A DNA stretch of 64,000 nt. Source: Vesta saturnalis. Lineage: Eukaryota; Arthropoda; Insecta; Coleoptera; Lampyridae. The notes beneath the pieces are model-generated. The model was not told where the DNA came from. It ran no database searches and saw only the letters and a program-made list of their open reading frames with translations. Shown here in pieces: positions 24,850 to 33,950 of this stretch. The position numbers and the translations under genes were made by a program. Numbering within the stretch: the stretch's first letter is position 1; each line of letters opens with the position of its first letter. Where the stretch lies: assembly GCA_036346205.1 (NCBI GenBank), contig JARFJB010000534.1:526001-590000 (forward strand), read 5' to 3'.

Positions 24850-24960
24850 GTGTGTGTGTGTGTTATATATATTTTCATCCAGATTCAATCGTCACGTTCA
24901 ACCAGATTGCTCTACGCATTCTGGCTCTAGCCTGTACCGATGCTTATTTATTGCGAATAT
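24651..24960. other. Spacer with (TA)n
   Basis: Contains the (TA)n tract at 24779-24847, followed by a short tgtgtgtgtgtg. No gene is seen. Confidence 0.5.
24779..24847. repeat. (TA)n microsatellite followed by short (TG)n
   Basis: A pure TA run of about 68 bases, then tatgtgtgtgtgtgtgtt. Confidence 0.97.
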
Positions 24961-25214
24961 GATTCAATTATTTTTAAATGAGCTTTCCGAGTTGTAATTA
25001 TTTCTTTGGTATTTAATTTAATATTTATTTCTCAAATCTGTTTTATTATTATCGCAAACTGTGACAACTTAAACGTTGTAAAAGTAAAAATAAAATCAAA
25101 ATTTAACCTGAGTTTTATTAACACTATCAAAAAATGATTGAACCTATTTGTAATAACTGCTTGTGGTGCTATTTTGATATAAGGTTCAATTACTTTTGTA
25201 AATATCATATTGAA
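24961..25214 (+). repeat. Dispersed direct repeat, copy 1
   Basis: Matches 25838-26090 in the same orientation at high identity. Shared blocks are agctttccgagtt, atttctttggtatttaattt, gacaacttaaacgttgt and tgcttgtggtgctattttga. It is non-coding. Confidence 0.85.
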
Positions 25215-25837
25215 AGCCTTATACATTGAACAAAGAAAGCTAAAGTAGTAACATTAGTTATTTTTAGTGTAGAATCGAAATGGTTCTCTAAGATGGCGAA
25301 TATGACGTTCCCGTTCACGTCACAGCAGTTTCAGTACTATAAATTAATAGCCATACTCTATTTTTGGTATTGAATAATAAAATAATAAAACCATAAATTT
25401 AAATTTTATTTTATCATATGGTTATCATTAACATTTATTTAACAATTACAGTTAACCATTATTATTTATGAAAACAGCGTATCGATGCAAAATTATTGGA
25501 TTATAAGGAATATCATAAATCAAACAAGTTTAAAAATTGCACTTACACACTTTTTATAAAACTAACATAAAACAGTTAAAAACTGTTACTTAGTAACAAT
25601 CAGTCTTACAGATTAAATCTGATGACCTAATAAAGCACGATAATAAATTAATAAACAGGAAAATTAATAATGAAAACTCGACAGACAACAAAAACAATGT
25701 AAACACGGGAAACGAACAGCATAACTGTATCATTTGTGGTTTCCATAGGTGGGGATATTTCCGTTACATTTTTCTGAGTGGTTTTCATATACCATGTTAC
25801 TTCCTTAGTTTTATTTTTCAATGGTCTTATAGCTTGA
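25215..25837. other. Spacer between direct repeats
   Basis: AT-rich with no gene. A ctaagatggcgaatatgacg motif at 25288-25307 resembles a YY1-type site followed by a CRE-like cacgtcac. A 98-codon minus-strand frame (25648-25944) has no motif. Confidence 0.35.
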
Positions 25838-26090
25838 TATTCAATTATTTTTAATTTAGCTTTCCGAGTTATAATTATTTCTTTGGTATTTAATTTAATA
25901 TTTATTTTTAAAATCTGTTTTATCATTGCCGCGAATTGTGACAACTTAAACGTTGTGAAAGTAAAAGCAAATCTAAATTTAACCAGAGTTTTATTAACAC
26001 TATCAAAAAATGATTGAACTTATTTGTAATAACTGCTTGTGGTGCTATTTTGATATAAGGTGCAATTACTTTTGTAAATATTATATTGAA
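25838..26090 (+). repeat. Dispersed direct repeat, copy 2
   Basis: Second copy of 24961-25214. It ends a few bases before the left inverted repeat of the element at 26097, which may have inserted at the edge of this copy. Confidence 0.85.
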
Positions 26091-26096
26091 TTTAAT

Positions 26097-26391
26097 ATTT
26101 TAGCGCCATCTAGTGGCGTATAGACTAAGGAACATTTTCTATAATAGAAGTTGATAATGCACACCTCTCTCTTGCTCTATCTCGTTTCTCTCTCTCCCTC
26201 TCTTTCTTTCGGCTTTTTCTTACACACACAAACAAATCAATTAATTAATTAATCAATCAATCTCAAACAAATCATGCTCGATCAAATCAACCAGATCAGT
26301 CTCAATCAATCAACCGAAATTATGTCTTACAGTTAGCGGAAACCAGATTACAGTTCAAAACTGAATACATTAATGTCTAATTAAATATGAC
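26097..26391 (+). repeat. Left inverted repeat
   Basis: Inverted partner of 27879-28164. Differences are single substitutions and small length changes in the ctctct region. Confidence 0.85.
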
Positions 26392-26679
26392 TGTTATAAA
26401 AACCCCATTAAAAAGACCGGAAATAATAATTACTTATATATAACAAAGAGTTAAATTAAATTAACATGTTTTTAAGAATAACAAACTGATATAATGGAAA
26501 TAAAAGGCAAAAGGTTTTAATGGTTTTATTATTATACGCGAATTAACAATAACTACAAGTTTAAAATCCACGAATACGTACCAACTATTTGTAGAGCTGA
26601 TCTTATGACGTCATCCTATAAGAGTAATAATACATTTTAAAAATCTTTATCGACATTTTGTTAGCAATATCAGGTAAAA

Positions 26680-26682
<3 letters not shown>

Positions 26683-26747
<65 letters not shown>
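26683..26747. repeat. (TA)n microsatellite inside the non-autonomous element
   Basis: A pure TA run of about 65 bases. The IYIYIY peptide frame across it is an artefact. Confidence 0.97.
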
Positions 26748-26752
<5 letters not shown>

Positions 26753-27878
26753 TAATACGCTTATTTTTAGAAGTGTTTTTCCTTCAGTTGTTCTAATAAC
26801 GATAACCATATGTTGAAGTGAAATATTTTTTATACAACGTGTCCACATGCAGTCTCACTAAACACGCTTTGTGAATGGTTGGATATAAACTGGCTATTAC
26901 ATTCCGATCATTAACTACTCAGAAAGTAATACACAAAACCTGATTACTGCTACTCGTATTTAGTAATTATGTTGTACTTATAAAATTTACATTCAAAACA
27001 CAAATATTTTAAAAATTTTGCTAACATACACACACACATGTACTTCACGGTATATGGATTTTTATCAGTTGAGATTAATAGCAATGTTAACTAAAACGCT
27101 TTAAAATTCCTAATCTGAAATAATAGTGACGTAATCTAATTTTATATGAAATTTTATAGAGAGCATCACCATCATCGAGATTTTGAGATACAATCACCTC
27201 ATCGTCTTCACCTTGAACGATTATATTGTAACAACCTATAAAGCAGCTAATAACCCCTGACAGTTTTTTACTAGACACTATTAATACATGGACATGAGGT
27301 TATCCCTAAATTAACTGGTTTCAGCACGGCTCTGGAAATGCTGCACACTCTTCAAATCTTTCAGTCCGTTCGCAGAAGTTGTACCGTATTCATTTCCTTC
27401 AATTTATCTGCATTCTGTTTCGAGACTGTAGTACGTTTTCTAATACATAAACAGAATCTTCAATACTGTGATGCGTGTAGCAGCAAAACACGTTAACTAG
27501 CTAGTTTCACCTCTATATTATTTTGCATGCAAGCCTGACCTTATCATATATCCATCTGCCAAAAATCTAATTAAATATAACTCCACGGACTGGGCATAGC
27601 AAGCAGCGTTTCCAATTATGGTTTTTAGTCAACACAATATTGCCTACAATTACATACAATCGACTATCATTGCTTTAACACGAGGAGCAAACGAAAACAC
27701 GCACGTTTTTTAATGGGTTTTTTTAACAGTTAACGAACACGTTTCTATGAACATGGTATGTAATTGAACACAGTAATCAGATATAATTTTCCGAATGTAT
27801 AGGTGGTGTCTGTTTAGAGAGAATTTGCCTATACATAAAGCATCATTGCATTAGGGTAGAAATTATTTATTATTTTAC

Positions 27879-28164
27879 GTCATATTTAATTAGACTTTAA
27901 TGTATTCAGTTTTGAACTGTAATCTGGTTTCCGCAAACTGTAAGACATAATTTCGGTTGAGTGATTGAGATTGATCTGGTTGATTTGATTGAGCATGATT
28001 TGTTTGAGATTGATTGATTAATTAATTAATTTGATTGTTTGTGTTGTGAAAGAGCCGAAAGAAGAGGAGAGAATGAAACGAGATAGAGCAAGAGAGAGTG
28101 TGCATTATCAACTTCTATTATAGAAAATGTTCTTAGTCTATACGCCACTAGATGGCGCTAAAAT
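27879..28164 (-). repeat. Right inverted repeat
   Basis: Inverted partner of 26097-26391, ending gatggcgctaaaat. Confidence 0.85.
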
Positions 28165-28689
28165 CAATTTTACTCAAAGGACAGGGCTCAGACCTTGATA
28201 CAAGTCCTGTTTTAGAAAGCATAGCCACCTTATTAAATCAATTTTTATGACGGGGCGAAGGCCTACAGCTGTAAGATTAAGTTAGAATCCGCATACAATT
28301 GCACCAAGGGGGCCACGATAGGGGCTGAGCTCTATACTTGTCTTACAAGGTTAGGGTTCCCATATCATCTCCAGCCAGGGGGCGAAGGCCCGAGAACAAG
28401 TTGCGAAGCCCTACACGTGTCTTACAAGAACCTCCTTATTAGAAATACAACGTATAAATAAATTTCTCGTATAGGTAAAAGATCATCCGAACGTACCCAA
28501 TAGCATATGACCATTTTAAAACAATACGATCGATAATTTTAATAATAATATCGTATTATGGTAATTATGCGATTTCCAACATTGTATGCGTGTGCGTTTG
28601 CCTAATCTCTAGTGGTACTGCTCTTATTACTACCAAAAGGACCTTAATTAGGATTAAAGCTGTCATCAAAAATAACCCTAAGACCAACC
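28165..28689. other. Unassigned sequence with weak internal repetition
   Basis: Phrases such as gggggcgaaggcc and cttgtcttacaagg recur two or three times with variation between 28200 and 28440. No coding frame is supported. Confidence 0.35.
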
Positions 28690-28745
28690 CCAAGTCCAAG
28701 ACCAGCTCCAAGACCAACCCCAAGTCCAAGACCAACCCCTACATC
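28690..28745 (+). repeat. Short tandem repeat, ~18-base unit
   Basis: Three units of the type aagaccaaccccaagtcc. Confidence 0.85.
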
Positions 28746-28824
28746 TGCCCCTTACGTGAGCGAGTACAAAATTGCTTTCAAAAAGGCTCTTAATACAACA
28801 TTGAAATCCTATCAAGGTTTGACC

Positions 28825-29090
28825 CCGAAAAGAATCCATAGGGGTAGAAAATACCAGCTCACACGTGGGCGTGGTGAAAAAACACGTCCTACACATGGAC
28901 GAGTAAATAATAAAAATAATTAGGGGTTGAAAAAGGCCTCCGAAAAGAAACCATAGGGGTGGAAAATACGATCTCACACGTGAGTGAGTAAAAACAAGAA
29001 TAATTAGGGGTTGAAAAGACCGCCGAAAAGAAACCATAGGGGTGGAAAATACGGTCCTCCACGTGGGCGTATAAAAAAGTGTCGGGAAAG
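28825..29090 (+). repeat. Tandem repeat, 3 units of ~83 bases
   Basis: Units begin ccgaaaagaaaccatagggg at 28825, 28940 and 29023 and continue tggaaaatac, an acgtg-containing block, and aataattaggggttgaaaa. The first unit is longer because of an extra block containing acacgtcctacacatggacg. Confidence 0.85.
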
Positions 29091-29140
29091 GTGCACCGCG
29101 AGTGACGTCACAAAATCCAAGATGGCGGAAGGTGTCTCCC
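29091..29140 (+). promoter_or_regulatory. Possible core promoter: CRE-like site and YY1-like motif
   Basis: The sequence gtgacgtcac at 29102-29111 is a CRE-type octamer with flanks. Caagatggcgg at 29118-29128 matches the core-promoter YY1/pleiohomeotic type motif. It lies 1.4 kb upstream of the synthase start codon. A role for that gene would need an untranslated first exon, which I cannot see. Confidence 0.3.
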
Positions 29141-29249
29141 TTCTACTAATATAGTTTATTACAAGTTCTTGTTATGAACGAATAAGTTCAAAGGTAAATA
29201 TGTAATTAAAATGATTATTAATTTTATTAAATACATAAATAAAAAGTTT

Positions 29250-29321
29250 ACCTTGAGTTGGATTTGAACCTACGACCTGTACTTTGCTAGAGTACCGCGC
29301 TATCAACTGCGCTATCGAGAT
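29250..29321 (-). tRNA. tRNA-like sequence (anticodon loop reads AGC)
   Basis: On the minus strand a 72-nt cloverleaf can be drawn. The acceptor is atctcga against tcaaggt with one mismatch. The D stem is gcgc/gcgc. The anticodon stem gtact/agtac is perfect with loop ctagcaa, giving anticodon AGC. The T arm gtagg-ttcaaat-ccaac has one mismatch. Box A (tagcgcagttga) and box B (ggttcaaatcc) are present. The D loop lacks the usual GG pair and position 3-70 is C-G rather than the alanine G-U. It may be a tRNA-derived SINE head or a tRNA pseudogene rather than a working alanine tRNA. Confidence 0.5.
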
Positions 29322-29370
29322 TCAAGCCCCAATCGATGTAAATTTTGTCTTTATGTATGTATGCATCTCA

Positions 29371-29416
29371 GTACTCTAGCAAAGTACAGGTCGTAGGTTC
29401 AAATCCTACTCGAGGT
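29371..29416 (+). repeat. Inverted half-copy of the tRNA-like sequence
   Basis: Gtactctagcaaagtacagg through to cgaggt is the 3' two-thirds of the same tRNA-like sequence in the opposite orientation. Here the T stem (gtagg/cctac) and acceptor end (tcgaggt) are perfect. The match continues into the flank (aaactttttatttatgtatt and onwards to about 29453), mirrored at about 29213-29250. Confidence 0.8.
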
Positions 29417-30547
29417 AAACTTTTTATTTATGTATTTAATAAAATTAATAATAATTTAGTTACATTAAATATAGATTTGGCGTTTTGGGAAATCGGCGGA
29501 ATCTTCAGATCCAGATAAATATTTATATAAAATAGATTATGGATTTCTATTTCTCTGTTTCGGGATTAAAATACACAATTCTCGCATACATTTTGATGTT
29601 GGAAGAGCTCAATTCGTAAACGGTCTTTAGAGACTTTTTTTTCAAGAGTTTACGTTATACACACTGAACTGTACTAATTGGTAAGCTAAGTACACTCATA
29701 CGAAGCACATGTCTGTAATGGTACAGTTCAGTGGTTATACATGTTATTAGAAAATTAAATATAAAAGTTGCTACGGAAACTAACAAATTAACTCAGTGTT
29801 GCCAACATAATTATTCTACAACCAAATTTTTTAAGTCGTCAGTAATTAATAAAGATGAAATAAGCCCGAAACAGAGAAAATAGTATAAAACATTCGATGC
29901 AGTAGTCCGAACTCGTGTTAAGAATAGTTCACCTTCTGCAACTTGTTTTAATATACTATTAAAACATTAGTTCTATTAAACATGAAATTCCACCAAGTAA
30001 AGTTAAAAAACATGCATTTACTGGATAAGCTTTTTTCGCCTTTCATGAATTTTCAAATGCTTCAAAAATTCTACTGTTTGTGTAATTAGCCAGTATTTAA
30101 CACCGCATAAATACTTTTAGACAGCACGAGTTTTATGCAATAAAATTTTATTATTAACATTCCCACAATTCTCAACCAGTTAAAAGCGAAAATGTGTCAA
30201 AGCAAGTATATAAAATTCAAATTTCTAATAAACTTTCTAAAAATATCTAATCTAAAGCAAGTTTTGTAATATTGTCTATCCGCGTGATTCAAGTCGTGAG
30301 ATCAATTATATAACCAGGAGGGACAATGACATTACTTTTACCAATTTTTTTTAGGTTGGTAAAATCACTACTACTAATTCATTCATAAAAAAGAAAGTAA
30401 TGGAAAATAACTAATATGACTTCCTTCGTCACCATGATCTTTGATAAGTGAAGTACAGATAATGATGAAGCAATTTTAGAGATGATTATTTTTTAAGGCC
30501 ACTTCTTTTAACTATCAGGAATTTTTAATTACAAAAAAAAAGGCAGC
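29417..30547. other. Upstream region of the synthase gene
   Basis: AT-rich and non-coding. An imperfect inverted repeat joins cactgaactgtac near 29662 with gtacagttcagtg near 29720. No clear TATA box or initiator is seen next to the start codon. Confidence 0.4.
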
Positions 30548-32312
30548 ATGGAGGAAGAGAAATTAACAACAAATCGAGTAATAAGGGTAGGATCTCGAAA
30601 AAGTGAGGTAATTGATAACATTTTTCACTAACAATTTGTACTTAAAGAAAATTAACCTAAACTTTGGGAATGTAACTGATTATGTAAGTAAAAAACACAT
30701 TTCAGCTGGCCTTAATTCAAACTCGTCAGGTAATTGCACTACTGAAGAATATACATCCGGACCAGGAGTTTGAAATTGGTAGGTTAACATGCAGATTATC
30801 AACTTTTTCTACAACACCTCAAATTTCAGTTACCATGAGTACACTAGGCGATAAAGTTCTAGACATACCTCTTCCAAAAATAGGTGAAAAATCACTTTTT
30901 ACACGTGAGCTTGAAACTGCACTAATATCGGGAACTGTCGATTTTGTGGTACATTCCTTAAAGGATCTTCCAACAACGTTACCAACTGGTATGGCAATTG
31001 GTGCTGTCCTTACAAGGTTGGTACAGAAAATTTCATTACCATCGAATACAATTAGGCTTTTAGAGAAGATCCTCGTGATGCCTTAGTATTGAGACAAGAC
31101 TGTCAACATTTATCACTAGAAACGCTTCCTAACAATAGTGTAATCGGTACATCAAGCTTGAGACGTACAGCACAATTAGCAAAAAAATTCCCACATTTAA
31201 AAGTCGAGAGTATTCGAGGAAACCTTAATACACGACTACGAAAATTAGACGAGCTCGTAACTTTTCACGCTATAATTTTAGCAACCGCTGGTTTACATCG
31301 CATGGGATGGAAACAACGAATCTCAAAAGTATGTGCACTTTAAATATTCTGATTATTAAAAATTCATTTTTAGGTAATTAAAGAAAATGATCTTCTATAG
31401 TCGGGCAAGGTGCACTAGCAGTCGAATGTAGGGAGTCTGATAATGATATAATATTATTATTAAGGCCATTGTATGATCCTAAAACTGCGATGCAGGTGAT
31501 AGCGGAGCGTAGTTTTTTACGGACATTAGGGGGTGGTTGTAGTGCACCAGTTGCGGTTATAACAGAATTAGCTCCGAGTGAAACAAACAAATTTAAAATA
31601 TCGCTAACTGGAGCTGTGTGGTCGTTGGATGGAAAGATGAGTTGATAAAGAAAGACGAGTCCGAGATTGAAATCAAATCGTGTAATAGATGTGCAGCTTG
31701 TCCTTTCGGGTTTAAAAGTTACGATGCTACTAATCTCGAAAGTATGAACAGTTCATGTTCAGCTGATCGGTGCAATAACACTGATATTGAATGTCTACAA
31801 CAGTGCTCTTTTAAAAGGTCAATTGATGAAAATAACGGAATTCGAGTAAAAAACAGAAAATGGATGAAGTTAAAGTGCCATTGGAAATGTTAAAACATAA
31901 TGTACATCAATACTGCCCCATGAAGTTACCAGTAGGGTTAGATTTTATGGGTAAATGTCCATATTTAGAATCTGAGATGAATGTCGTTAATATGTATCCA
32001 AAACGTTGTCCGATGTTTAACAAAGGTCAAGTTGACGGAATTAACGGAGATTTTAGTAAATGTCCATTTTTAAAGGAAGGAATTTTACAAGAAGTTTTAC
32101 CTAATAATAATAGTTTTGAAATTGAAAAACCAGGAAGTAGTGAAGTGAACAATGTAAATTTATATGTAGGACTTGTTGCACATGACGATATTCCCAAATC
32201 ATCGTTGAAAGAAGCGGAAGAACTAGGACGGCGATTAGCAAAAAATTTAATGAATGCTGGTGCTATTGAAATCATGTCAAAAGCTCAAGATTTTATCAGA
32301 AGTAGTAGCTAG
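30548..32312 (+). CDS. HMBS: Hydroxymethylbilane synthase (porphobilinogen deaminase), 5 exons, with frame breaks
   Basis: The enzyme joins four porphobilinogens into hydroxymethylbilane in the heme pathway. Exons are 30548-30607, 30706-30778, 30830-31016, 31064-31328 and 31374-32312. All introns are GT-AG and the phases agree. Seen: RVIRVGSRKSE, then LALIQTRQV; GDKVLDIPLPKIGEKSLFT; VVHSLKDLPTTLPTGMAIGA (catalytic Asp in KDLP); GTSSLRRTAQL; SIRGNLNTRLRKLDE; VGQGALAVECRE; and LGGGCSAPVAV, with the cysteine that carries the dipyrromethane cofactor. After TGAVWSLDG comes an insert of about 150 residues, cysteine-rich with five Cys-Pro pairs. The family tail AEELGRRLAKNLMNAGA then resumes. Frame breaks occur near 31398 (in-frame TAG), 31634 and 31856. 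Expected length is about 510 residues against about 360 for the short form of the family. Confidence 0.93.
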
Positions 32313-33000
32313 TATTTTTTTTATATTTACTTGGTTTAAAGTGGGGTTGGAGATGTTAACGTGGGATGTTTGTTAATTCCGTTATGTAAGAGGGGATTAT
32401 GGCAAAAATTAATACTCTTGTGTTATATATACAATTGTAATTGAAATTTTTTGATAGTTTATTAAATGTTATATATGTTTTAAGTGTTTAATTATTTTTA
32501 ACAAACTGTTTTAGTTCCGATGTTCAAGTCAACACATTATGAAGTGTACGTAAATATATTTTGAAGGATTTGTATATTATTTTTGGTAAAAAGTAGAATC
32601 TCTTGTAATTATTATCATTTTAAGTGATGTAAAAATTCATGTGCAAATGGCCTAATAGGATGAGACTTCGTTTTAATTTTCAAACTGTGTTTGACATCTG
32701 GTCGTTTATTCAGATGAGTTTGGAATTTCAATTAGGTTTCTTGACCATGAAATTAAATTAGATGTAAATTTCTTCCTAATGCAAATGTGATGTGATGGAA
32801 AAAGTTTAGCATGAGCAACTTTTTCATTTATTAAAATCAGTTTTTTTTCAATTGTGCTACCTGGAATTTCTAATTGTATTTTCCATTTACAAACAGAATT
32901 CTGGAAATTATAAAAACAATGTAATGCAAATCATTACATCAGCAAATTGTATTTATTATGCTTAAATAAATGTAAGGTAGTGGGTACCACTCCTACGGAC
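32313..33000. other. 3' flank of the synthase gene
   Basis: Non-coding. Possible polyadenylation signals are attaaa near 32461 and aataaa near 32966. No other feature is seen. Confidence 0.4.
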
Positions 33001-33948
33001 CCGGTAGAAGAAAGGCTATTGTAGAATCTGGTGAATTCGGTCCTAACATAAGCTACTGGTTTTTCTACGTCCCCTTCAGAAAAAATCAGGATCATAATCC
33101 GAATCCCATGAAACCATAATTTTCCTCCCCAGTATTCTTATCAACACGTCTGGTCAGCATGGCGTTTAAAGGCCAAAACTCCTTTACCTCAATTATGTCG
33201 AATTTTAAGAGAAAGGATTATGTACCCCAGGTGGGTGGAAGTAAACATTCCAAGTCCCATACTACTTCAATAGTCTGCCCCAAGAATTCTGGGGGGGGGC
33301 AAAATTCGAAGAAAAAAAAATGATCCTCAAAAAAATAAAATTAAGACAACACTGTATAAGAACATATAATGTACAAACCCTGAAATCAGACGACAAAATC
33401 CACGAACTAGAGGAAGAGTTGAAAATAAAATGAAGCATCATAGACCTAGACGAAAAGAAGAGAAAGCCATTAAATTAAATTTAGGAAACACCTTGGTATC
33501 ATTCAAACAGTGAACACAATGGAACAAGAGGCGTGGGCTTTATTGTAGCCAAAAACTTCAACGACTGAATAAAGATATATAAATTGATATCAAATAGAGA
33601 TATCTTGTAACACAATTAAACAAAAAAAACATCTAAAAGTAATTCAGGCATATGCCCCTACTCAATCCTATGAGGACGAAGAGTTAGAAAACTTCAATGA
33701 GGAAACATCCAAAGCAATTAAGGACGACCCAACGCCATATAAAATAATCGTAGGCGATTTCAATGCGAAATTGGGAAAAAACAACATGAAAACGAATATA
33801 GGATGGGAAATTTCGGATACGGCACTAGAAACGAAAGGGCGAAATGCTGTATAACTCCAGAATAAATGGACGTGGATGAGTCTAAATGGTATCATAAGAA
33901 ACGAATATGACTACATATTAAGGAAGAACAAAGAAATAATAAAAGATG
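33001..33948 (+). pseudogene. LINE 5' part with AP-endonuclease domain (interrupted by pogo element)
   Basis: After an untranslated-looking leader (gggtaccactcctacggacc onward) and an A-rich stretch, decayed frames read RTYNVQTLKSDDKIHELEEE, then HNGTRGVGFIVAKNFND, then VIQAYAPTQSYEDEELENF and YKIIVGDFNAKLGK. The QxYAPT and GDFNAK motifs belong to the apurinic endonuclease of RTE/CR1-like LINEs, which nicks target DNA. Many stops are present. The domain breaks off at the TA at 33949 and its partner half resumes at 36312. Confidence 0.8.
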
Positions 33949-33950
33949 TA

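Larger units (their letters stand above)
26097..28164. mobile_element. Non-autonomous DNA transposon with ~290-bp inverted repeats
   Basis: The left arm 26097-26391 and right arm 27879-28164 are reverse complements at high identity, starting attttagcgccatctagtgg. A small hairpin (cgccatctagtggcg) lies at each tip. Both arms contain runs of attaattaatt and caatcaatc words and a ctctctc/gagagag block. The 1.5-kb interior has no transposase frame and includes a (TA)n tract at 26683-26747. Terminal bases do not match any named superfamily that I can assign, and no clean target duplication is visible. Confidence 0.8.

Noticed and set aside
24961..26090. LTR retrotransposon with 250-bp LTRs
   Set aside because: The 620-base interior has no gag, protease or polymerase frames and no primer-binding site that I could recognise.
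29250..29321. Functional alanine tRNA
   Set aside because: Lacks the G3-U70 identity pair and the D-loop GG, and has mismatches in the T and acceptor stems. Kept only as tRNA-like.
31378..31590. 70-codon minus-strand frame within the synthase gene
   Set aside because: Shadow of the sense coding exon, which carries the catalytic motifs.
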